From contig JBLDXI010000031.1 of assembly GCA_047495785.1 (NCBI GenBank), forward strand, positions 434,001 through 498,000: 64,000 nt of DNA. Reading direction: 5' to 3'. The notes under the pieces were generated by a model. The model searched no databases. It was not told where the DNA came from and saw only the letters and a program-made list of their open reading frames with translations. The translations under genes were made by a program, and so were the position numbers. Shown here one piece after another: positions 34,598-46,785 of the stretch. Each line of letters begins with the position of its first letter. Position 1 is the stretch's first letter. Origin of the DNA: Lepidodermella squamata (Eukaryota > Gastrotricha).

Positions 34598-35005
34598 AGA
34601 AAATAGTCGAAATGTGACATAACAGATATAGCCCTGAAATATTTTGAAGTTCCGAAGTTTCTGCAGCATAGTATCATTTGTAACGGTAAAAGGTAATTCT
34701 CTGCAAAAAGAAACTCCACAGCAAAAGCAAAAGGGAAGGACTCTTTAGTTGAACTGATCACTTGTCGTGGTTAGCTCTAGCAAAACGTAATTTTTCGCAG
34801 TTTGAACGAATGGTTTTCGAGCCATAGCCCCGAATGACTTATTCGATTTTATTCGATATAATAGCGGATTAAAGAAGAGATTGAAGTAAAATTAATAGGC
34901 TCAATGGTAAACTGGTCAATCGATAGGAAGGTGAAGCATGTACGGGTAACGCATACAGCCTTCAATCTAAGCTGATCGATTCAGGGAATATTTAATGTTT
35001 ATGAT
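34598..35005. other. Intergenic
   Basis: Convergent 3' ends of the receptor and of the family C gene. The stretch around 34850-34920 (gcggattaaagaagagattgaagt) resembles 38526-38550 and marks the edge of the duplicated family C segment. Confidence 0.4.
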
Positions 35006-35983
35006 TTATGATGGACTCCAGCACATTTCCATCTGGTCAACACCATATATTGTTTGAGTTTGGCGACCGTCACCTCCTTGCCCTGATCTTCCGAGTAGGT
35101 AGCAGCACCCCGTGAATGTACTCGAAGAAAATGATGTAATTCCTGCCTGCAACACATCATCAATGATTCATGAGACATATTGATCGGCAAAAATATACAA
35201 GCTTACCCTTATGTCTACAAGAACATGATTTGAAGCGGAAGCCGTGTGCGGGAAACGAACGCAATAGGCACCTCCAGAAGTCGCACTACCATCTGCAGCT
35301 GTCATTTTATAGGGCCTCGCATCAGCTGATCCAATGCACGTCAACACACCAGCATTGCTGATTCCTTGTGGGAGAACTTCATATTTGATTTTCTGGAGCT
35401 GAATATCAGCAGTTGATACTGTGGCTGAGCAGCATTCGAAAAATGTTTTGAAGGAGTTTGGCGTTTCAGGAGCAGCCTGGCGACACAAATTGATCTGGAG
35501 TTGTGATGCGCATATAAAATAATTACCACAGCAGGAGGTGATGCAGTCAGATAAGATGTACATGAAGCACCGGCGACGTTGTGGCAAAATTTGACAGTTT
35601 GAGATACCGCACCGGAGCCACTGGAGGCCCCTTGGGTTGTCATTGAACACAATCGGTAAGTAGACTGGGTGCAAATATAGGAAACAATTTAATTTGTATA
35701 ACCTCAAGTGAAAAAAGTAGCTTACCGAAGCTGCTGCAGCTTGGCAAGTCTGACCACCGGTAGCACACTGATCGTCGGTCTTGGCGATGCAGTTCTTGCT
35801 GGTGGTATCGCAGACATTTGCAGTGGGAGCGCAGGTTTGCCCAGTGGCGCAAGAGCTGGAAGAAATGGCTGGGCATGTTGGGCATGTTGCGGATGTTGGG
35901 CAAGGAGTTGTTGTAGTCGATGCAGGGCAAGCTGTGACAGCGACACAGACGGAAGCGATGATAGCAAGGGTAAGATAGTCCAT
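35006..35983 (-). CDS. Secreted cysteine-rich protein, family C, copy 1
   Basis: Four exons on the minus strand: 35726-35983, 35527-35664, 35207-35494, 35006-35146, 274 residues, all phase 0. The second intron is only 32 bp (35495-35526). Signal peptide MDYLTLAIIASVCVAVTA; then a Cys/Thr/Pro-rich segment (CPASTTTTPCPTSATCPTCP ... CATGGQTCQ). A middle part follows (TVKFCHNVAGASC; FKTFFECC; GVLTCIGSADARPYK) with the signature AYCVRFPHTA, and the end is a Cys-Cys segment (TGCCYLLG). The FxxCC and YC-RFP signatures and the CPAST start link it to families A and B, so all three form one superfamily. Function unknown. Confidence 0.85.
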
Positions 35984-36960
35984 TTGAAAACGTTTCGAAA
36001 TAACAGCCAGAATTATGCTCCAGCATTATTCTTGCCCAGAAGTTAACGTTGTTTCGCACCCTGTCGGACACACCTTTCGCCAGTTACCATATAGGATTCT
36101 GAAAGTTTCGGAGGTATTATTGGAGAGGCAGGCATAATTGCCCTCTCAAACCTGTACGAGTATATCGAAAATATCCCAGGATGACATTCAATGTCAATAG
36201 TGATACATGTTGATATGGACTTTCGCGCAAAATTACTCGAGTGCATACGACAGATATTTATAAATTGCGTTTAAAAATGAGCAAAAAATTAACCACGCTA
36301 ACAACATCGCCCAGGCACCCGAAGTTAATTATTCAGTCGGCGCTGAAACCCTAAGCTGTAGCCTCGTGCACCTGCCGGTGGCACAGACTAGGGATTCACC
36401 GCCCACTTAATAATTTACTTAGGGTTGACGTTACCAATGCAGTCACGAACTAACGTAGCAGAAGCCGATGAGCGCAGCCAAAGGCACAACTGGGAGATAC
36501 CCAGGTTCATTAAGCGCAGAAACCTCAGCGGGCACCATCGGCGCCTACGCGGCTCTACGCATCGGCAAAGCAATCAGCCAGTGAATCGAGCTTTGTAAGA
36601 AAATCACGTGGCCACGATTACCCACGACATTACAGCTGTCTTTTGAGATTCAGCTACAATTAATTCAGCTAATGGCTCATTGATGAAGTAGTTCGAGGTT
36701 TTGAGCATCATAGCGTGTAAAATAAAACAAAATGACGTGGCCGCGTTCACTAAAGCCAGCTGAAAATCAGGTAAAATTACTTCAGGTTGAAGTGGCGTCA
36801 GGTTGATGAATTAGCTCAAATTGTTGAAAATTATAGCGTGTAAAGTAATATTACGCTGTTAGAAAAAGTTGAGAAATTATAATAAATTAGCCATGAAGTA
36901 ATGAGCTCACATCCAAGCAGCTTTTATACACAGGACAGCAATAAACACTATCGCTTACGG
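35984..36960. repeat. Duplicated upstream segment of family C (copy 1)
   Basis: The sequence from about 36030 to 36600 matches 39640-40140: gacacacctttcgccagtta, catataggattctgaa, caggatgacattcaatgtca, cacccgaagttaattattca, gggattcaccgcccactt. It is presumably the promoter plus flank of the gene, copied with it. The duplicated unit spans roughly 34.85-36.95 kb. I see no gene in it beyond the family C gene. Confidence 0.75.
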
Positions 36961-38509
36961 CCTATAGACTTATTGCTGACATGACTAATCACTCTTTTGA
37001 GCTCTTTCTTACTGGATAATTGCATTGCATGGGCCATGACCCTTGGGTCTTGATTGAGACCATTTGTAGATATCGATTTCCTCGCTCGCTCGCTAAATAA
37101 ATGCCGCAAATGTCCAGTGAAGTTCTCCGACGCAGTTTAAATGATCCTTTAACCTTCAGATATCCAGTCACAGATAGCTACGTCCCTGCCCGGGACTGCC
37201 AGTCGAGGCAGGTACAACCCCATTATTGGGCTCATTTACGATGACAAGCTTTCAAGCCTCATATTGACCACGACTAACAACGGTGGGGCGTAAATTTCGT
37301 GGTTTCACACTGTCGTGCGTCTTCCGGGCCTGTCTTTGAGATGGCGGTCTTCGAGCTATTCTACACGTCCGACCGGATTTCTACCCTTGAGCAACGCTGT
37401 CGCTTGCGTAGTATCTCCACCTTTCTGGCCACCGCTCAAGGTGGGTATTCTGACACTTTTGTTCGATCTGCGATATCTGTCAATCTCATGTGAACGGTAA
37501 ATTTACCGTCAGTTTGATTACGTGATTGATGACCTAATAGCGAGACCCATATCGCGGCAAAATTCAACGACCTGCTGTGCTTTCAAAGCAATGAGACGTT
37601 TCAGCAATAAACTTTGAATTAAAATTCTATGATGGCATTGCGAAAACCACATTTCCATTTGATATGCAACTAAATAAATGCGGCTCGGGTGAATTTAACC
37701 AATGGCTATCAGTTCTTTCTTCTCTCTTTTCAGAGTCATCTGCTTGACTTTTTCTTCAGCGTTTGGTATCAGGAAATTAGCGTGACTCATCCGCCGCCCG
37801 CGGGTGGCGGTGATATTTGAAAAAAATATTCTGAAAAACAAGAACGGAATCAGCAAAGTCAAATTAGGCATTCGGCTTGTTGAGGGAAATCGCAGCTTAA
37901 AGCGGTTTCCACAAAATCTTATTTCTTTTTGCAAATATTGACATGGCAGCCGAAAATTGAACAATGTTATTTCATGACTAATAGAACCCCCATTTCTCCA
38001 TAGGAAAACATTGCGAGCTGAATCTGAGTTTTGGACCTCTATTCCACCTGAAACCCTTTGATTCAGCCCGTAAGAGCTGATTTGTTTCCGAAATTTCCAG
38101 CTCTAAGCTTCTCGCCTTCAGGTTTCACCGGTTCACCGCTGCTCTCTGAGGGATCATTCTTATTATGAATTTTGCTTATGAATTTTGGAAAATTTTCGAA
38201 AAGCGACATTTTTGCCCAAATTAACTTCTGAACTACAATTACGTTGTTTTCATGACTTATATTCCTCAATTTTTGGTGTAAAAAGCAAGAATAGCTGACC
38301 ATCATGTTAGTTGAAAATCTGAGGCTGAGCCTGAGCGCCCGCTGGGAGGATTGTTTAGTGCGTTTATCCTGCTACGAAGCCATCTGCTTTGTGGGGGAAC
38401 CCAGCACAGCAGCGAAATGGAAGGACTCATCAGTTTGACTAATAGCATTTAAGCGGCACTCGGTTGAAGTCTGACATATAACCAAAAAGCCCTGTATTCT
38501 GTTACAGCT
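36961..38509. other. Intergenic
   Basis: No supported gene. A GC-rich imperfect palindrome (ccgccgcccgcgggtggcgg) lies at about 37792. Short open frames here show no coding pattern. Confidence 0.35.
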
Positions 38510-40400
38510 CTTTTATTCAATATATAATCGCGGATTGAGGAAGAGATTGAAGTTAAGTTCAAAGGCTCAATGATAAATACTGCATGAAAATCGATGTGTA
38601 GATACAGCCCTATTATGTTAAAGCCTGCAATTACCTGGGGTAATCGATTATGGTAAACCTTCACACATTTCCATACCCGAAACGCCATATACAGGTGTTA
38701 GGGTTACGAAAACATCTGTATTATATCCCGATTTTGCGACCAGGGCGCTGCAACCTGCAAATGTAGCCGCAGCAAAACTCGTTAACTTTGGCTGAAATCA
38801 TCAATAATTTCACTTTTCAAACTGATGAGCGAAAAATGCTAGCTCACCATTGACGTTACAAGAACGTTACCAGAACTGAAAGCTGTGTGGGGGAAACGAA
38901 CGCACTGGGCAGAGGCTGACGCAGTTGTATCTGAAGCTGTTATTTTGTAAGGCTTCGAATCAGTTGATCCAATGCACGTTAAAATGCCAGCTTTACTGAC
39001 TCCTTGTGGGATGACTTCGTAAGCGATATTGCCAAGTGTCCCCGAGGCTAAGCAGCAATCGGTAAATGTGTTGAAGGTGTTTGGCGTGTCAGAAGCAGGC
39101 TGGCGACACAAATTGGTCTGACGTTATGATGCACAAATACAAAAATTACCGTAGCAGGAGGTGATGCTGCGAGATAAGCTGTACATGAAGCCCCGGCGAC
39201 GTTGTGGCAAAATTTGACAGTTTTAGATACCGCATTGGGGCCACGGACAGTCCCTTGGGTTTCCATTGAACATAATTGGTAAACAGCCTGAGTGGGAAAT
39301 TGAAGAAGAACCTTAATTTGTATGATAAATGCAACTTACCGGAACTCCAGCAGCTTGGCAAGTCTGACCACCTGTAGCGCACTGACTGTCGGTTTTGGCG
39401 ATGCAGTTCTTGCTGGTGCTATCGCAGACATTAGCGGTGGGAGCGCAGGTTTGACCAGTGGCGCAAGTGCTGGAAGAAATGGCTGGGCATGTTGGGCATG
39501 TCGCAGATGTTGGGCAAGGAGTAGTTGTAGTCGATGCAGGGCAAGCCGTGACAGCGACACAGACGGAAGCGATGATAGCAAGGGTAAGGTAGTCCATTTG
39601 AAATTACAGCCAGAAATATGATTTTGCATTATTCCAGCCCAGAATTTAACGTTGCTTCGCACCATGTCAGACACACCTTTCGCCAGTTACCATATAGGAT
39701 TCTGAAGGTTTCGAAGGTATTATTGTAAAGACAGGAATCATTGCTCTCCCAATACTGTACGAGTATATCGAAAATATCCCAGGATGACATTCAATGTCAA
39801 CAGTGATATATGTTGATATGGACTTCATGCAAGATTTCGCGCAAAATTACTCGAGTGAATACGACAGATTTTGAAAAAACGTGTTACCGTATAATGGGCA
39901 AAAAATATAAACTACGCTAACAACATCGCTCAGGCACCCGAAGTTAATTATTCAGTCGGCGCTTAAACCCAAGATGTTGCCTCGTGCACCTGCTAGTGGC
40001 ACAGCCTGGGGATTCACCGCCCACTTGATAGTTGACTTAGGGTTGACGCCACCAATGCAGGTTCATTAAGCTCAGAAACGTCAGCGGGCACCGCCGGCGC
40101 CTACGCGGCTATCACTAATCAGCCAGTGAACTTTGTAAGAAAAATCACATGGCCGCGATTGCCCGCGGCTTTACAGCTGTCTGCTGAGATTCAAGTAAAA
40201 TTAATTCTGTTAAAGGATCAATGACGGGTAAGTGGCTCAGAGTGTTTGAAAACTTAGCGTGTAAATAGTATTATATACTTGTATATAAAATACACAAGTT
40301 GGTAATTTGTAATGAATTAGTAAATAAAAAAGAGCTTATAGCCATGCTGTTTTTATACAAGACAACAATATCGCTTACGGCAGCCATGACTGTAATTACT
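38510..40400. repeat. Second copy of the family C duplication unit
   Basis: Aligns with 34.85-36.95 kb in the same orientation: 3' flank (gcggattgaggaagagattgaagtt at 38526), four-exon gene (38648-39597) and upstream flank (39640-40400). Divergence is moderate and there are indels, for example a missing cluster of words near 40060. The duplication is therefore not recent. Confidence 0.75.
38648..39597 (-). CDS. Secreted cysteine-rich protein, family C, copy 2
   Basis: Four exons on the minus strand: 39340-39597, 39150-39287, 38848-39117, 38648-38791, 269 residues. The first exon is nearly identical to copy 1, from the signal peptide MDYLTLAIIASVCVAVTA through CATGGQTCQAA. The second intron is again 32 bp (39118-39149). 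Later exons differ more: FNTFTDCC, GILTCIGSTDSKPYK, QCVRFPHTA, and a tail with a single Cys where copy 1 has two (FAGCSALV), ending MEMCEGLP. The stronger conservation of the first exon than of the last suggests purifying selection or conversion at the 5' end. Function unknown. Confidence 0.85.
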
Positions 40401-40721
40401 CAAGAACGAAGGAACTTTCGTACTGTTGTTCTTAACTAGTGATTATCTTTTCAACTAAACTATAGCCGCGGCAAACGGGAATCTACCCTGGACTATACGA
40501 CTAACCATTGAATTATAATTGATTATAATTGATTTACGTCAAACTCGACGCCTTAGAATTTGAATGCTGTTTTGATTACAATCGAGCCAGGTTTTCTGTG
40601 CGTTTGGTGATCTCTCCAGGTAACCATAGCTTGTAAACTCTTATAGTCGACCTTCAGCATATAATTTCCTCGCTAGCCAGATGGCGCTGAGTACGCAACC
40701 ACTAAATCAACGCCAAAAATG
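40401..40721. other. Intergenic
   Basis: No gene. A short direct repeat (attataattg, twice) occurs at about 40513. Confidence 0.3.
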
Positions 40722-40960
40722 CTCTGTTCTTCGAAGCATCATCAGTTTCAACTACTCGAATGTAAGGAATATTATTTTGGACTTGTTGTCACGGATTACT
40801 CATTTATGCAGGATACCTGGCGATTTCTAACGGGCAAAGGGGTAGTCAGAGCGAATGGGACAAGCTAATTTCAGCTCCGTGACTAGCAATGAACCCGGCG
40901 AAGCAAGGCGGAGCGGCAAGAAATCCAACAATTTCCCAGCTTTGAACTGAAGAAAATAGT
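40722..40960 (+). pseudogene. Receptor relic fragments
   Basis: The stretch 40730-40765 (agcatcatcagtttcaacta, then ctcgaatgt) matches the ligand-binding exon of the receptor at 31800. About 60 bp later, 40826-40950 matches that gene's C-terminal tail (gatttctaacgggc; gccagc-type tail; ttcccagctttgaactgaag). The roughly 1.6 kb that should separate them is missing. This is a deleted copy of a receptor gene and cannot encode one. Confidence 0.8.
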
Positions 40961-41695
40961 CGAAGGATGAACCAAAAAGCGACTTGAGCCGTAAAATCGC
41001 TGTTACTTGGTAACAGATGCAATTGTGGCTTGTGGAGTTCCGATTGCTTAGAAAGGCATTCATGTTAACAATATTATGTACTATAAAGCTTTAAAATATA
41101 TGAGGCTAGCCAATTCCAATTCGACCGAGATCTTTGATTTGCGAAGGAAGTTACACGCACGCATGGAAAAATGGAGCCTGTAGTAGTAGTTACTTTTCCT
41201 CTACTAGATTGCGGCCGTGAGGTTGCAAGTGGGACTGTTATTTGTCAAATTCCAGAATAGTCACTACATTCATCCTCTCCGGTTCAGAAATCCAAAACAA
41301 AACTCAATGTTGTCCCGCGCAATCGAAGCTGATTATTCATGCAAATCAGTTGTTTGAAGCATGTGACACGCAGCCGTCGCCTATGTCGGGCGTGCCATAT
41401 TTGTGAACTCGTTGAGCAAGACAAGGCTCAGTGAAAACCGCGCCAATGGGCACTTCTTAATTGCTGTTACCCAATCTTCACCGATTTATACATCGCCAAT
41501 GACGTTTCACTACGTGACATGACGGGGAAATCTGGCCAATTATAACAATGAATAGCAATTAATTGAATTTCCGAGGCTGTGCTTCCATGTCGTAACGTGA
41601 TCGCAGCTGATTATTCTCGAAATCCCTCTGATAAAGCTGGACTAGGGCAAAAAAGATCTTCATTTGACATTATTCAGGCTGTCTTGAACTCGAAA
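40961..41695. other. Intergenic, upstream of a receptor
   Basis: No gene recognised. The presumed promoter of the receptor at 41696 is here, but I see no clear TATA box. Confidence 0.35.
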
Positions 41696-44512
41696 ATGAA
41701 AATTATTTTCTTTTTAACATTATTTGCCTCGTTTTTTGGGTTTATAATCGCCAAGGTTCCATTTCGAAGCCCTATGCCCAGTGAGATAACATCAACGTCG
41801 TACAAGTTACAGCTGAACGGCAGCTTCGCTGGGAAACCTCGACGGCCGTTGAAAATGATGGCGTCCATAAACTACGCCAGCCCTCTTTTCTCGCTCGGGG
41901 CTATGTGTACAGAATCAATGCAACTCGCCCTCGATAACATGCGATCTCTTCCGAATTTCCTGGAAGACTACGAGATTGTTATCGAACCTCACGAAGATCT
42001 GGTTGGTTTACTTGCATCTATTCCGTGAAAGTGCACAATTTTTGATATTTTCTAGTGCGCCAGACAAGTTGCAATATCAACCTACGTCAACTACCTTCAA
42101 AAGTCTACAATGAAAGGTGGCGGGGTTCTGCCCTTGAATTTAGCCTCATTTTGTCCCGGAAACAGCCATACTGGGATGATTTCAGTACATCACAATGTTC
42201 TTCAAGTAAGGATTCCCTTTTCATACATTTCTATTCATAATTCCGGTATTTCCTAGCTTACCGAGGTCAGCGCAGCTCCGGAAACCTACAACAACCGTCA
42301 GCTGTATCGGAATCTGTACCTCATGATGCCGTCTCCGAGCGCTGCCGTAGAATCCGTGGCCTGGTTTTGTCTGAAGATGGGCTGGACACGGCTTTTCATG
42401 TTCTCAGAGAACGTCGACTACGCCATTGAACACGAATCACGAATCATCGCTGAATTCGACCGACTCAATGTTACCTACTCGTTTCAATCAGTCAAAATCC
42501 CGTTTCAGGGCGGTTTACCTCCAGATTCTGAGGCTTTGGAGAGAGGAATTGGGGAACTTGCTGCTTTGAAGCCTAGGATCATGCTGTTCGAGATGACTAT
42601 CTTTTCCCGAGTCGCGTGTTGGCTGCATCGGTATGGCATCTATGGTCCCAACTACGTCATTTTGATCACAAGTGGTGGCTTGATTGATGAAAATGATTTC
42701 CTGCGCTTCATGCCATGGTGCACTCCTCAAATGCTGCGAGATGTCTTGCAAAGTGTGATTAGCTATGGCTATTCCAATATTATGAACAGTATGACTGATG
42801 GTGGAGACTCCTACAGCGACTACACCGGAATGACTGGTAAGCAGTATGACGAAACCTTGAAGCAGTTGGTCGATCGACCTGAGAGACAACCCGTTTGGTT
42901 CTTCTGGCGCTCATTCTGCTACGACAACGTCATAGCAGCGGGCTACCTACTAAACGCAACTGAGACCGTGCTGAGAGCCAAAAATGAAACCTTGGCTGAT
43001 TGGGAGATGTCTGGCTCAAAGTTCCAATCCGACGGGAAAGAAATCGTATCGGCTATGAAGTCGATCCTGGACAAAATGCAGCTCAATACCCTCCTAGGAG
43101 AGGTTACTTTCGACAGTAGGATGCAGTTTGCCTATTCCCAAGTCCAACTTAGCGATAACGAATCGAGCTTCACAAATTCTGATGTGAAGAGACTAGTAGC
43201 AGTTCCTATAGCTACCTACAGTGTTGACCAGAATAAGCAGAAGTCTCTAGTTTTCGGACCAGGGAACTTCGTCTGGAAAACCTGGAACGGACTAGCCCCA
43301 GAGGACAAGTTGAAAATTTTGGAAATTGAAGTACCACTGTTCGATTTGTCGTCCTACGTCATTCTGACCACACTGAGCAGCTTTGCCGCGTTAGTTCTCC
43401 TGATAGTTTCTGGGATTCAACTGCATCTATGGTACAAACATGGCCGAACTAATTATGAGCATCGAATGACCGCTGGGAATTTCCTCATCTTGATCGGCGA
43501 TTTCTTCCTACAGCTTTACGTGCTGATTCAACCATTAGAAGCTAGCCCTGGCGTCAAAGGCGCTGCTTGCATGGCAGCGTTTGAGGTGCTTATCATCGGA
43601 GTTGGTTTAATTTTGTTCGGAATGCTGGCGAAGTTCGAGTTTCTCGATGCTGAACCGTTCGAGCAACCTAGGCTATCGGGCTGGACGAAGGTCAAAGATT
43701 TAACCAGGAAATCTCAGCCTGCAAAGTTCAGCGAAGTGTCAATTACGATTAACCCGTCAATCCTACCGAAATACGAGTCCTTTCCGCGCAGAATTCGTCG
43801 AATGATTGCTTTTGGCATCGTTGCGATCAGCGCCGTAGTCGGAATGTCTATCATTCGATTCTCAGTCAGTCCATTTCAGTTGATCCAATCCGTTGATCAG
43901 GATTATGTATACGAAGAGAGTCGCGGAGCTACATTAGCGTATCAATTCTACAAAAAGGAATGTATGATTCCTGGCGGCATGACGTCTTACGCTACCACGG
44001 CTGTTATAGCTGCTATTTTCGGAATCATTGTCCTTCGATCTTGTTATTTGGTCGTTAGGCTTAGCAAGGTAAGACAAATATCTAGAAACTAATTCTAATT
44101 TTTATAAACTTTCCTCTATTTCTCAAATATTTTCTTTCGGATCAGGCATAATAATTCTCTGTTAATTTTTCAGAAGAAAAATCGCGAATATAAACTGCTG
44201 ACAAATTGCTTCTACGGCACTGTTATCCTACTGGCTTGCGGTTGTCTCATCTGTGGGGTGATTTTCCAAGGCGACGAGATGAAACTCCGCCTCAGCCTGT
44301 CATCATTTGTCCTAGTTCTACCGATGTTAAACGTTGGGGCAACCATCGTGCCAGAAATGGCAAATTTCAAAAAATCTCTGCGGCAACGCATGTCTTCAAT
44401 GCATCACATATTCGCTGGTGTTCGTCCATCTACGGTGCTCTTGGCTTTGATGCAGCGTCGATCTACGATAGCAGAACATCGGAACAGTGTATCGGCCCAA
44501 ATTGAACACTAG
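41696..44512 (+). CDS. GABA-B-like class C GPCR
   Basis: Exons: 41696-42001, 42056-42205, 42257-44068, 44174-44512, 868 residues. Exons 1-3 have the same lengths as in the gene at 31800. The signal peptide is MKIIFFLTLFASFFGFIIA. The binding head has FSLGAMCTESMQLALDNM, FCPGNSHTGMISVHHNVLQ, the LKMGWTRLFMFSENVDY stretch and FCYDNVIAAGYLLNAT. Helices begin at SYVILTTLSSFAALVLL. The first donor is GTTGGT, weaker than the GTAAG of its paralogues. The first 330 bp of exon 3 are identical to the gene at 31800, while the rest is clearly diverged. AATAAA follows at about 44587. Ligand unknown. Confidence 0.88.
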
Positions 44513-44707
44513 ACAGGGTCAAATTCAAACTTGGATCAATGTTAGCCAGTTTGATCCCTCTTTGATGCTTATGCTTAAGAAATTAGAATAAAATAATGTT
44601 TTAGCTCCGTAAATTTATGCTGCAGCTATTTTATTCAGCCTACTTCGCAAATGGAAGTAGCGAAATGTCGATATTTAAATAAAATTAGGCCGCGCATTGT
44701 TTGAAGC

Positions 44708-44947
44708 TCATTCCGTTTGCCAGCATTCACACTTCTCCTGCGATCTAGCCAAATAGTACTTGCAATTTTCGTCGCACAGCATGTAATTCCGATCTGGGCA
44801 GCCGCATTCCAAGTTGCTATCAGGCATAGCGTTCTTGCATTCTTCGGGGCAGTATTTTAAGACGGTTTGTAACCCTGAAGTTGATTGGAGATGCAGGACA
44901 GCGACAACTGCGACGAGGGCTGTCCAAACTAGCAATTTGTAGTTCAT
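44708..44947 (-). CDS. Small secreted eight-cysteine peptide (family D1)
   Basis: A single exon of 79 residues. The signal peptide is about MNYKLLVWTALVAVVAVLHL. The mature part has the spacing C-x3-C-x10-C-x-C-x7-C-x3-C-x10-C-x-C, with CPEEC, MPD, CGCP and CKYYLA motifs. D5 at 50965 has exactly the same spacing. The minus-strand flank has tttatt near 44630 (AATAAA on the coding strand) and a GATAAAAA box just upstream of the start. Four disulfides are likely. I do not recognise the fold, and the function is unknown. Confidence 0.8.
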   Translation of the reverse strand: MNYKLLVWTALVAVVAVLHLQSTSGLQTVLKYCPEECKNAMPDSNLECGCPDRNYMLCDENCKYYLARSQEKCECWQTE

Positions 44948-45262
44948 TTCTAAGAGCTATCAGAATTCTGCTAATTTTTATCTCGGCGAATCGCAGAAAT
45001 GTTGTCTAGAATTCGCATCACGTTTATGTTGGGATTAGAGTCTAGACATAATTCTCTTGGCAAAAGAGAAAGGGCTCTGTACCAAATCTTCAGTTGAGAC
45101 TTAGTTTCGAGACGAATGGTGCAATTAACGTGATATCGGGTTATCGCTGAGACACTTAATTCCAGTAATTAGCCTCTCTATTCTTTATAATAAGCTTTTT
45201 TGAGAATGAAATGATCACCACTGCTAACTCACTTGCTGAAGTTCTCGATTTCCCCGGAGAAA

Positions 45263-45574
45263 ATGCTGAAAGGATTGATCCTATTTGCGGCAATGTTTTA
45301 TGTTGCAACTGCGCAAACAACTCAAGCGGTAAACGGAACTAAAATCTTTGATTTCTTCAACGCAACTGAATCGGAGCTGCAAGACTTCTTCAATAATAAC
45401 CGCCGACTTTGTCCTGGCTACTGTGAACATGCGGCTCCGATGCCGCCCGATTTCATGTGTGACTGCCGCGGAGAATATTACGGTAAAATGAAATTCTGCC
45501 CAGCTGAGCATTCTTACTGTGTCTTCTCGCACTATTGGCAAGAAACGGATGAAGCATGTAAATGCGAGGATTAA
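45263..45574 (+). CDS. Secreted eight-cysteine protein (family D2)
   Basis: A single exon of 103 residues from ATG 45263. Signal peptide MLKGLILFAAMFYVATA. It has an extra N-terminal mature stretch with two N-glycosylation sequons (NGT, NAT). The eight-cysteine domain is spaced C-x3-C-x11-C-x-C-x10-C-x6-C-x12-C-x-C (CPGYC, MCDC, ACKC). It is divergent in head-to-head fashion from D1, with about 315 bp between the starts. AATAAA lies at about 45647. Function unknown. Confidence 0.8.
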   Translation: MLKGLILFAAMFYVATAQTTQAVNGTKIFDFFNATESELQDFFNNNRRLCPGYCEHAAPMPPDFMCDCRGEYYGKMKFCPAEHSYCVFSHYWQETDEACKCED

Positions 45575-46785
45575 TCGACCTTCTGTGTCATATTTGTGAC
45601 TCATCCGAGAAGTACTTGACCCTTGGAGTGTTTTGAAATCGAATTTAATAAATTGCTATTTTGTTGACTGATGGTTGTTCAGGAATGCAAAACGCAGCGG
45701 AACTCAAGCAGTTCCGATTTTTTTGAATACAAGAACTTAATCTTACATGCAAGGGTCCAAATATTCTTGCCCAGATATTATTCCAGTCAGGTTCAGGCAC
45801 GGTGCGAAGTAGGATCCGGGAGCTGAGGTGTTTTCTACTTGTTTTCTAGCACCCAGCTGAAGAAACTTGTGGTTTTTTCAGCCTTCCTATGGTTGGAGTC
45901 CGGGAGCTGGGGTGTCCAGCACCCCTGTACTTCGCTCCACTTCAGGTGTTTGCAGCGTAAATGAACCCAAAAGGTAAGCCAGAACAAGATTTTGTGAGCA
46001 GGACACGACCTAAATGATTACCCGGATGGATAAACACGATCCTTGCATAGCTTTCATTATTTGTATAGCCTTCCGCCTTTTCCCATAGAAAATATCTCAC
46101 AACATCGAAAGATAAGTCATATAATTCAAAAGCAATCAGATGTTGCGCAATCCTTCGATCGGTGGATTGAATATTGGGAAATGAACGTTATTGCCCGGCA
46201 AGTCTGGCATTTCTCCACATTTGCATTGCTCCTCTGATAAATGCGCGTAATACCAGCAAGATGAAGTTTCAGATATGGCCTAAAACGCGAATATGTCGCA
46301 CCAAACAGCGTTTTGAAAAAGTCATATGATCGGAAAAACCGATATAGATTCTGAAAGCCCTGGTTTCGGGCTACATTAGGAACTTACAATTTTTGACTTT
46401 CTCAGATGACGTAACACTTATTACGTCATGTCAAAATACTACCTAACAGGCGTGCCAAAAAAGTGTTTTAGAGCAAATTTTGCCACTTGATTGCGAGCAA
46501 AGTGTAACAGCTGGGCTTTTATCGTTTTGCAAGTGTGTGAAGGTTATGTCAACGGAGATTTCCTGAAAATTTCGGCGTCTTTTGACAAACAGATGTTGCG
46601 TAATTGTCAAATATCAAAACGCTGTCAAATGCCATCTGTCGGTGACAAAATTGATCTTCGTTGTAGTCAGCTCTTAGAATCCGTGAGTTATAGGCTCCAA
46701 ATATTTTTCTGAAATCCCCAGTGACCATATCTATTTAATTTGACACTTAAAAGCTATGTGGGAGTTCTCCGTATACTAGTAATCA
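45575..46785. other. Intergenic
   Basis: No supported gene. The words ccgggagctg-ggtgt occur twice (about 45817 and 45901), with a nearby inverted gaagta match, suggesting a small decayed element. A single CTGTCGGTGACA word near 46636 recalls the ends of the next element. Confidence 0.35.

Noticed and set aside
35640-36071. 143-codon minus-strand frame over family C exon 1
   Set aside because: It overlaps the signal peptide and Cys segment of the real gene in another frame and runs past the start; not conserved as a protein in copy 2.
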